Below, piece by piece: positions 12,001 through 19,400 of a DNA stretch of 64,000 bases. This DNA is from Wolfiporia cocos (Eukaryota > Basidiomycota > Agaricomycetes > Polyporales > Phaeolaceae), in contig JACCLO010000009.1 in assembly GCA_029448655.1 (NCBI GenBank), positions 3,100,001 to 3,164,000 of the forward strand, given 5' to 3'. Both the position numbers and the translations under genes were made by a program. Under the pieces are notes generated by a model. The model made no database searches. It was not told the DNA's origin and saw only the letters and a program-made list of their open reading frames with translations. The first letter of the stretch is position 1, and each line of letters begins with the position of its first letter.

Positions 12001-13390
12001 GTCGCCGATGTTCCTCCATATCATTTCCGAAAATCAAGATGTCGTCTAGATAGACAACCACCTTGCCGGTACGAATGAACGGTGCGAGGATTGAATTCAT
12101 CATCGCTTGGAACGTTGCGGGGGCATTGCAGAAACCGAAATACATTACCATTGCCTCGTATAGTCCGCGGTGTGTGATAAACGCCGTCTTCCATTCATCA
12201 CCTTCCTTGATGCGGACGTTATTGTATCCCCATCTAAGGTCTATTTTGGTGAAGATGGTCGCATGGGACAATTGATCGATCAGATCATCGATCCGAGGTA
12301 TCGGGTAACGATTTTTTACGGTTATTTCGTTTAACCTCCTGTAATCGACAACCATCCGCAGTCCTCCGTCCTTTTTGTGGACGAAGAAGACCGGGGATGC
12401 CATTGGACTTTCGGATGGTCGAATGTAACCCTTCCGTAGTTCGGTGTCTATCCACTCATCCAAGCTGTTACGCTCTTGGGGAGACATTTTGTATGGTTTT
12501 ACCGGGGGAGGAAGCTGCGCATCTGGTTCAAGCACTATGGCATGATCCCAGGGCTTCCGTTCCGGCATCCTCTCTGACGCCTTTTGTGAGAACACCGTTG
12601 GCCCATACTCTTGGTATTGTTCGGGCACTAACGATCGCCATTTTTCAATGTCAATCGGTGGTGTGTTTTCCTCTCGGTCGTCTGCTTCGTCGAGGTCTTT
12701 GTCAAGTACCTCGGCTACCAACTGTGTCAGCAGGTTCATTTCCTCGTCGTCAAGGGTTGCCACCCAAGCGATCAAAGGATTTTCGGGGTCCTCCTCTCCT
12801 AATATGTCCACGGGAGTGTCCCAAATCGAATTTACTTCGATGATTTCCTTTTCTGGGAGTTCAACTGCTTCCTCCTCAGAAGGGCGGTTACCCTTTTTTC
12901 TGGCGTAAGGTTGGTCGTGTGTACAGCGTGCATATTCCATTTCTCCTTTCCTCCAATCAAAGGTAGGATTGTGGAGACGCAACCAGTCATAGCCGAGGAT
13001 TAGGTCTGGTTCTAGGTGCATGACCGTCAGACCTATTTTTTCCTTGTGTGTGCCATGTTGCATGAATGCTTTTACTGATTGCGTTAAGCGGCCGGCGACG
13101 TTTTCTATTCCGTCTGCGTTTGTGACCGTAATGGGAAACGCTAGTTTGTCGGTGACCAGCTTATGTTTATCGACCAATTGTTGTGATATGACCGATATGG
13201 TTGCGCCGCTGTCGATTAAAGCCAGAGCCTGCACTTTTTGCCCATATACCCAGAGTGTTACTTCGACACGAAAAGATCGAGCGAAGTCGCGCGCATCGTT
13301 GCCAAAAATATGATACATTGACTCGAATACACTCTTTACAGCGGGTATGGGACTAAAATTACATGGGAGCACAAGTGGGCAGGTCATCAC
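9050..13390 (-). CDS. Gypsy-2 pol: protease, RT, RNase H, integrase, chromodomain, dUTPase
   Basis: 1446 codons. Rough residue positions: aspartic protease LIDSGATISVIS near 57; reverse transcriptase with YLDDILIF near 447; RNase H (ETDASDFATGAVL) near 590; integrase zinc-binding HHCC (NYWWPGM... CDICQRMK) near 845-870, then the DDE core with SDRGTQF and TAYHPQADGQTERVNQ; chromodomain EEWEVEAILDHR ... YLIHWKGT ... TWE near 1185-1220; dUTPase near 1317-1446 with AIGYDLYAA, APRSGLA, GVIDHDYRGE and GDRIAQLI. dUTPase motif 5 lies just beyond the TGA, in frame. The frame opens with GTG ATG at 13390, the ATG overlapping the gag TGA. A dUTPase placed after the chromodomain is unusual. The product is a virus-like-particle polyprotein that copies and integrates the element. 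Confidence 0.93.
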   Translation of the reverse strand: MMTCPLVLPCNFSPIPAVKSVFESMYHIFGNDARDFARSFRVEVTLWVYGQKVQALALIDSGATISVISQQLVDKHKLVTDKLAFPITVTNADGIENVAGRLTQSVKAFMQHGTHKEKIGLTVMHLEPDLILGYDWLRLHNPTFDWRKGEMEYARCTHDQPYARKKGNRPSEEEAVELPEKEIIEVNSIWDTPVDILGEEDPENPLIAWVATLDDEEMNLLTQLVAEVLDKDLDEADDREENTPPIDIEKWRSLVPEQYQEYGPTVFSQKASERMPERKPWDHAIVLEPDAQLPPPVKPYKMSPQERNSLDEWIDTELRKGYIRPSESPMASPVFFVHKKDGGLRMVVDYRRLNEITVKNRYPIPRIDDLIDQLSHATIFTKIDLRWGYNNVRIKEGDEWKTAFITHRGLYEAMVMYFGFCNAPATFQAMMNSILAPFIRTGKVVVYLDDILIFGNDMEEHRRLTKGVLQTLKDSDLYAKPEKCFFEQSSIEYLGMIISDGNIMMDPKKYAGVQDWPRPTKVKEVQAFLGFANFYRRFIEGFSKIAKPLTMLTKKSEAWHWDAEQENAFQTLKEAFTKAPVLRIPSHDQPFRVETDASDFATGAVLSQLDPTDKKFHPVAYYSKSLSAPERNYEIYDKEMLAVIRALEEWRHYLEGHPEKFEIWSDHLNLTYFKTAQKLTRRQACWALYLSRFNFQMKHKPGKTMLTADPLSRRPDHEEGVDLDNRDQVLLKPEWFEQEYMAMALDTSHAAPQSEDESILREIRKALLDDKVTKDYKELLSSGPREFKKDLSEWNYEGGLLLRRGKVYVPATPADIRRQVVEYHHDHKSAGHFGRYKTYELLSRNYWWPGMFVYVKKYVNGCDICQRMKNHPQKPYGPLQPLPVPSGPWEVVTIDLITQLPPSGMHDAIMVVVDRLTKRARFFPIENTFSTKDLATILYQKVYPLHGLPKQIVSDRGTQFASKLFGEWCTLLGIQRSMTTAYHPQADGQTERVNQILEQYLRCYINTYQKDNWSEFLPTAEFAYNNAASETTKESPFLVELGRHPIAGPSSFEPSRNKDLVEIANTQFSAQEKAKAAMKIAAERWSWYYDQKKQIVPFKVGDKVLVDVRSWQDTERSLAPRYIGPFRITEKLGPVTFKVYMDAQYRAYHPVFPASKLVMYKETTIEGQKSHLPAADKPMEMEDPEEWEVEAILDHRNRRGRWEYLIHWKGTGPAEDTWEIEEHLANAKEILDEYKAKYSALSTNPNQPLRRSTRLGGTRQTIAVFDPDSPDWDSDTCVWPDDWPQYRDDVNPTQPKVYYKCDPFTGQWIHSDVEVNEDLEIEVGVNGKLPTRGTTDAIGYDLYAAQDILINSWKSASVPTDIRIKVPYGTYGRIAPRSGLAKKGIDVLAGVIDHDYRGEVFVMLMNLTGDPYQVKKGDRIAQLICEVAITPEIQESMTKEKFEKEI

Positions 13391-14162
13391 ATGTGCTCGG
13401 TGGGAAAACCCGAGGCAGAGCTTCCGTAGATGCCCAGGGTGTTTGCGGAGTCGGCTATCCGCTTGCGAAGCCAGGGCAGATGTGTCCTGATGGAGTCGCT
13501 CGACGGTGTAGGCGCAGTCGAAGTCAAGCCAGTCGACTGGGTCTGGACGGGGCTGGTGCTTTCAGCCGATCGCACCAGGCTCCCGCTTTTCTCCTCATCG
13601 CTGATGCGCGTAGTGGGTGCCAGAGGAACCACCTCCGGTTGTTTCGGAACGTTGGTCCGGATAGTCCCTACGGTGGCTTGGGGGGACTCATCTTCGTCGT
13701 CAGTCACCAGTTCCTGGGTGCTGACGATTCGGACCTTGTATTTCTTTTTCGGGTCCAATTTGTTCTGGCCCGACTGTTGCGTTCCGCTTGACGAGCCTGT
13801 CGGCTTCGTCGTTCCGCTTCCACTACTGGCCGGCTTGGCATCCTTCGGCTTGTTCTTGGGGTTCTCAGGACAGTCGCCCCATTTGTGTTGTCCGGGGTGC
13901 TTACGACAGTCCTTCCCGTAAGAGCCGGTTTCCTTTGCCTTGCCTTTGCCTTTGTCATCAGCCTTGGCAGGCTTCGACGCAGCTTTGTCGGCGGTCTTGC
14001 CAGACCCCGACGACTCCTTTCTTTTTTCTTCCTCAAAGATCTTGCCTTTGAGCTTGTCCGGGTATTGCCTCTTGTAGAGGTCAATGGCCATATCGAGGTA
14101 AACCCCCCAGTCGGTCGGCATTGTAAAGCCCGGCACCGATTCCAAGGTAGCGAGTGTCTCTC
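13387..14162 (-). pseudogene. Gypsy-2 gag, 3' part, cut off by Gypsy-3
   Basis: The C-terminal part of gag: a Lys/Ser/Pro-rich region with KGKGKAKETGSYGKDCRKH, then a conserved tail ending in the codons before TGA at 13389-13387. It has no canonical CCHC knuckle, only scattered Cys/His (DCRKHPGQHKWGDC). The frame upstream of 14162 belongs to the Gypsy-3 LTR; the true N-terminal part resumes at 22069. The stop overlaps the pol ATG (ATGTGATG), a layout compatible with stop-restart translation. Confidence 0.88.
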
Positions 14163-14695
14163 TGTTACGATCCGTATGAATCCGTATATTTTGACGCCTC
14201 ACTGGAGAGGAGGACTTAGCGTTCAACCGCTGTATTGACCGATTATTCTTAGGGTCCCTGCTCAACCACCGACCCTCGTTTCATGTACAACAACCCTACG
14301 CCCCTAGTCTCATAGCGTATCAGGTTCTAGGTGATATCTGTTGTATATCTACAGAGCTTCTACGTTTCAGCCATTGTTGCGCTCAACCGCAGCGTTTCGG
14401 CTTAGTTATCGTAGCGTACTAACCTTATGGACTTAGTGGTAGCAGTACCAAGGACACTATGACCCCGATTACAGAATCGTAGTATAAAGACCCTGTTGTA
14501 AATACTGGCCGAGTTCCTCAGCTTGACCTTGTTGAATTACAAGGATCCTATACTCGTTCTCAAAGACTTAAGCAATTAAGTCTGCAGCCAGTATATCGAC
14601 GCTCGACTCTGCTGAGTCCGACGAGTAGTGCGCTACTCGATACGCTGAGTAACTCGACTTAACATCTCAGCTGAACGGATATTCGATCCGTAACA
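14163..14695 (+). repeat. Gypsy-3 5' LTR
   Basis: 533 bp, beginning TGTTACGATCCG and ending GATCCGTAACA. It holds a TATAAA box at 14483-14488; about 37 nt downstream is AGCTTGACCTT (14520-14530), the predicted start of the transcript and partner of the primer-binding site. It shares the motif around CAGCTTGACCTTGTTG with the 708-bp family-4 LTRs. Confidence 0.95.
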
Positions 14696-14696
14696 G

Positions 14697-14707
14697 AAGG
14701 TCGAGCT
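14697..14707 (+). promoter_or_regulatory. Gypsy-3 primer-binding site, candidate self-primer
   Basis: AAGGTCGAGCT, one base after the 5' LTR. It can pair over 11 nt with AGCTTGACCTT in the LTR (14520-14530), with one G-U pair. A tRNA-type TGG start is absent. This matches the Tf1 scheme, in which the 5' end of the mRNA primes its own reverse transcription. Confidence 0.65.
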
Positions 14708-14740
14708 CTTAACAGACTCACTTACCAAGAGTGCAAGTCC

Positions 14741-16390
14741 ATGCAACGCTTTGACCTGGATCTCCCGAACCGGTTGATCCATCTGCTCCCCGAAGAATAC
14801 AGACGCATCTACTACGAAGACAAACACGAGTGGAGAGATCCCCCCGCAGGGTTCTTTACGAAAGGAGGGTATCTCACCGTCCCGACTCCAGACAGACTTA
14901 TTCCCTCGTGGGTACAGTTACCCCCATCTTCGAACGACCCCTGGGAGCAGACACGCGCCGCTTTCGAACGCTTTGGAAACGTCACAAATTTGATGACACC
15001 GACCATCACCATATCTCGAACAGGCGATGGACAACTCGGAGGACAGACGACGAACCCCAACCCTGCAGGAGGAAGCATGGGTCTGGGAGGTACAACCTTG
15101 GGCGGAAGTGCTGTTCCGGGAAGCAGCGGCACGGGCCAGGGCGCAGGGGGAGTGGCCAATATCCCTCCGCCAGTTAATAATCCGCTACCTGGAAATCTTA
15201 GCGGAACAAACCCCACCGGACCAGGAGCGCCTGGAGGAGGAGGAATTCCTGGAGGGGGAGGTCCCCCCGGGGGCGGAGGTCCCCCGGGCGGCACCGGTAA
15301 TCCAGCAGGCGGTGCAGGAGGCAATCCAGGAGGACCGCCAGGCAGAGGAGGAGGACCACCAGGCGGAGGAGGCCCCCCGGGCGGAGGGAACCCCGCGGGA
15401 TGGGGCGGGCAGTTCGCCCCACCAGGGCGAGGGAACCGCATAAAGCTCGCCACCCCCGAACCCTTCAAGGGAGAACGAAAGAAGCTACAACGCTTCAAGA
15501 ATGATTGCAACACATGGTTCACCATGTTCGCGGCAGACTATCAGACCGACGATCAGAAAATCCTCTTCATCATGTCCTACATTCGAGGAAGCGACCGAGT
15601 AGACCAATGGAAGGAGAACTACTACGCCAAGCACACAGATCCGGCGACAGGAGCATTCGTCCTCCCCACGCTACTCCAGTTCAGTGCAGAATTCGACGCC
15701 GCATTCGAGCCCATCGAAGAGAAACAGAAAACCAATGACGATCTCTTTGACCTCAGGCAGGAGAAGAAGAACATCGACGACTTCAATATTGAATTTGATA
15801 ACCTCGTAGGAAAAACGGGACTGGACCGACAACAGTGCAACCCACTCCTCGTCACCTTGTACAAGAGAGCCATCCGACCCGCACTCGTTACGCATGTCAT
15901 AAATATCGTTCCCCCCGTCATAACCCTCACGGACTGGATGAAACAAGCATCCATCAACGAGAACAATTATAACACGTTCATCAAAGGACAAGGAGACCCC
16001 AAGAAGAAACCCCAGTGGCGATCCAAGGGACCTAGCTCCCCAGCCACACCGACTCCCGTGAAAGACCCGAACGCAATGGACGTTGACCGAATGTCCACAG
16101 AAGAGCGACGCAAGCTCCAAACTGAGGGGCGGTGCTTCAATTGTAAGGAGAAGGGCCACCTCTCCAGCAACTGCCCAAAGCGAAAGAAAAAGTCTCCTGC
16201 GAAGGGCAAAGCTCGAAAGGTAGAGGCCGTAGAGGAGGGGAACCCCGCCGCCCACACGGAAGAAGAAGACACCGAGGACGAGGACGATGGAGCCACCGCA
16301 GTGGAAGAAGCAGTTAACGCGATCAGGATTCTCAAAGCTAAGAACCCCTCGTTCCTTGCCCAGATTCTCGATGACCAGGATTTCGAATAG
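14741..16390 (+). CDS. Gypsy-3 gag
   Basis: 549 aa. The N-terminal 110 residues precede a long Gly/Pro-rich low-complexity linker (about residues 115-225). A capsid-like region follows (TPEPFKGERKKLQRF ... FNIEFDNLVGKTGLD), typical of Ty3/gypsy gag. A CCHC nucleocapsid knuckle, CFNCKEKGHLSSNC, lies near residues 464-477, followed by a basic stretch and an acidic tail. The start is the first ATG after the LTR. The stop at 16388-16390 lies within the zone where the pol frame is already open, so pol is probably made by frameshifting. The protein should form the particle shell. Confidence 0.93.
   Translation: MQRFDLDLPNRLIHLLPEEYRRIYYEDKHEWRDPPAGFFTKGGYLTVPTPDRLIPSWVQLPPSSNDPWEQTRAAFERFGNVTNLMTPTITISRTGDGQLGGQTTNPNPAGGSMGLGGTTLGGSAVPGSSGTGQGAGGVANIPPPVNNPLPGNLSGTNPTGPGAPGGGGIPGGGGPPGGGGPPGGTGNPAGGAGGNPGGPPGRGGGPPGGGGPPGGGNPAGWGGQFAPPGRGNRIKLATPEPFKGERKKLQRFKNDCNTWFTMFAADYQTDDQKILFIMSYIRGSDRVDQWKENYYAKHTDPATGAFVLPTLLQFSAEFDAAFEPIEEKQKTNDDLFDLRQEKKNIDDFNIEFDNLVGKTGLDRQQCNPLLVTLYKRAIRPALVTHVINIVPPVITLTDWMKQASINENNYNTFIKGQGDPKKKPQWRSKGPSSPATPTPVKDPNAMDVDRMSTEERRKLQTEGRCFNCKEKGHLSSNCPKRKKKSPAKGKARKVEAVEEGNPAAHTEEEDTEDEDDGATAVEEAVNAIRILKAKNPSFLAQILDDQDFE
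16378..16384 (+). promoter_or_regulatory. Candidate -1 ribosomal frameshift heptamer, gag/pol
   Basis: G GAT TTC in the gag frame, two codons before the gag stop. A -1 slip gives GGA TTT CGA ATA and enters the frame of pol, which is open from about 16374 to 21489 and has no ATG before the protease. The heptamer is one base from GGAUUUA, which from recall is the slip site of mouse mammary tumour virus pro/pol. A downstream stimulating structure was not computed. Confidence 0.5.
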
Positions 16391-16497
16391 GGAGGAAGCG
16401 CACGGTCTTACCTCCCGAAAGCGCAGCTCATGTAATTACCTCGTATGAACGTGACCGGTCGCTGTTTATCCCCGTAACCCTGAAGCTGCAGAAAGCC

Positions 16498-19400
16498 GTG
16501 AAAGTAAACGCCCTCATCGACTCGGGAGCCATGTCCTCCCTGATCCATTCAAAACTTGTCATTCGACACCGAATCGTGACTCGACCTCTAAGAAACCCAA
16601 TCACCGTCCGGAACGTCGATGGAACCACCAACAAGGACGGACAGGTAGATCGGGAAGTCTACCTCCCCATCAAATATGGAGGAAAGGAACGAAAAGTCCG
16701 CTTCCTCGTAGGAAACATCGGAAAGGAAGAAGTAATCCTCGGATACAATTGGTTGAAAAAGGAGAGCCCTGTCATCGACTGGGCAACAGGGAAGGTCGAT
16801 ATCGCCCCTGACAAACCAACAGAAAAAGCCCGGACAACCGACGCCATAATCCAACTCGACACTGTCAAAATGACAGTAGCCCCCGAAGGGAAGCTCCCAA
16901 CGCGGGGAACCGACGGTGCCATTGGATACGACCTATACGCCTCAAAGGATGAGGAAATCACCCCTGGGGGATGGAAGGCGATCCCCACCGGGGTTCAAAT
17001 GGAGATCCCAAAAGGATCTTACGGGAGGATAGCCTCACGATCGGGCCTCACGCTCAAACACGGGCTCACGGTTGGGGCAGGAGTGATCGATCCTGACTAT
17101 CGCGGAGAAGTCCAAGTCATCCTGTTCAACCAATCGACGACACCTCATCGTATCATTCCCGGAATGCGCATTGCGCAAATAATATTTGAACAAGCCCTCA
17201 CCCCCGAAGTAGTCCAGGTAGAGGAGCTCGATGAAACAAAGAGAGGGGATGCGGGCTTCGGCTCCACCGACACTCGGCAGCCAGGGGAGGATCCCATCTC
17301 AGACGAAGAATACCAACTACTCAGGAGATTTGTCCGAACCAAGAAACTGGTCGCCCCTAGAACCAGGAACCCAAGGCGATTCCGGCAGGAAAGCGCAGCC
17401 CTATCCCGCATACGCAAGGTGGTGACGAAATCCCAGAAACTCTCCGAGACAGGAGAAAGGGGGCCCACAGAGGACGCCCTCCCCGAACACCTGAAAGACT
17501 TCGCACACGTCTTCAGCAAGAAAGCTGCAACCGCGTTTCCCCCTTCGAGACCGTGGGACCATGCTATCGAACTAAAACCTGACTTCGTACCCCGAGACTG
17601 CAAGGTATACTCGCTGTCCCCCAGAGAACAAAAGGCCATGGACGAATTTCTGGCAGAAAATCTCGCCAAGGGATTCATCCGACCATCGAAGTCCCCCATG
17701 GCGTCCCCCGCCTTCTTCGTCCCAAAGAAAGACGGAGGGCTAAGGCCCTGCCAGGACTACCGATACCTAAACGAAGGAACGGTTAAGAACGCTTATCCCC
17801 TACCCCTGATATCCGAACTCATCGAGAAGCTAAGAGGGGCAAAGGTGTTCACCAAAATGGACCTGCGAGCAGGATATAACAACGTACGGATCCGAGAAGG
17901 CGATCAATGGAAGGGCGCATTCAAAACCAATGCTGGCCTCTACGAACCAACAGTAATGTTCTTTGGGATGTGCAATTCACCAGCAACGTTCCAGGCCATG
18001 ATGAACGAGATACTAAAAGAGGAAATCGCGGAAGGATGGGTATTAGTCTACATGGACGACATCCTCATCTTCTCTCCAGACCAAACGACCCACAGAGAGC
18101 GAGAGCGACGAGTCCTGCAAAAGCTGGCTGAAGAAAAGCTATTTGTGAAACCCGAGAAATGCGCGTTTGGGGTAGAGAGGGTAGAGTTCCTTGGACTCGT
18201 AATCGCCCCCGGCCAAATCCAGATGAACCCCGCCAAGCTCAAAGGGATCCGCGACTGGCCACCCCCGCGAAATGTCAAAGGGGTCCGCTCCTTCTTAGGG
18301 TTCGCGAACTTCTACAGAAAGTTTATCGACCACTATTCCGCGCACGCGCGACCGCTCATCGACCTCACAAAAACGGCAACGGGCACAGGGTTCAAGTGGA
18401 CAGAACGAGAAAGCGAGGCGTTCGAATTCTTAAAAAGTCAGTTCGTAACAGCCCCCGCGCTGCTCCTCCCCGACAAAGAAAAACCCTTTATCCTGGAAAC
18501 CGACGCCTCCCAGTTCGCCCTCGGAGCAGTGCTCAAACAAAAAGACGATAACGGAAACGAGCGACCAGTGGGCTATCTATCACAGTCCCTCACCCCGGCC
18601 GAACGAAACTACGAAATCTACGATCGAGAACTCTTAGGAGTGGTTCGCGCGCTGGAAGAATGGCGCCACCTTCTAGAAGGGGGTCCACATCAGATCCTGA
18701 TCAGGAGCGATCACCAGAACCTTACGTATTGGCGAAGCGCCCAGAGATTGAATCGGAGGCAAGCGAGATGGCACCTGTTACTATCTCAATTCGACATACG
18801 GCTACAGCACGTCCCAGGAAAGAAATCGGTAATGGCAGACACCCTCTCGCGCCTCATGAATTTGGACAGCTCCAACCACGACAACGAAGACATTCTGATG
18901 CTGCCCGATACCCTATTCATTCACGCAATCGAAGTCCCGATCATCGATCGGATCAAGATCGTGAAGTCCTTCGATCCGATCGCGGAACAGGGACTCCGCG
19001 CCCTTGAACAAGGGGAACAGCCTCCTTTAAGGACAGTAATGGAAGACTGGCAGTACACCGAAGGGGTCCTCTTGTATAAGGGACGGATGTACGTGCCAAG
19101 GGACCCAGGCCTGAGAAAGGACGTTATCTCAAGATATCACGACCCAATAGCGGCAGGTCACCCCGGAATTTGGGGGACGACCCTGAAGGTGCAAGAGCAC
19201 TTCTGGTGGCCCGACCTGCGAAAAACCGTGGCCGAATATGTCAAAGGCTGCGCCATCTGTCAGCAGATGAAACCCGACCGACATCCGACAAAGGCGCCGC
19301 TGCAACCGATTCCGACCCGAAAAGACGCACTCCCCTTCTCACAATGCTCAGTGGACTTCATCACCGACCTCCCCCGGGTAGGGAAATATGATTCGGTTAT

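Noticed and set aside
14812..15525. Minus-strand Pro-rich ORF of 237 codons
   Set aside because: Antisense of the Gly/Pro-rich linker of Gypsy-3 gag.
15671..16335. Minus-strand Ser-rich ORFs opposite gag
   Set aside because: Shadows of the Gypsy-3 gag frame with no motif.
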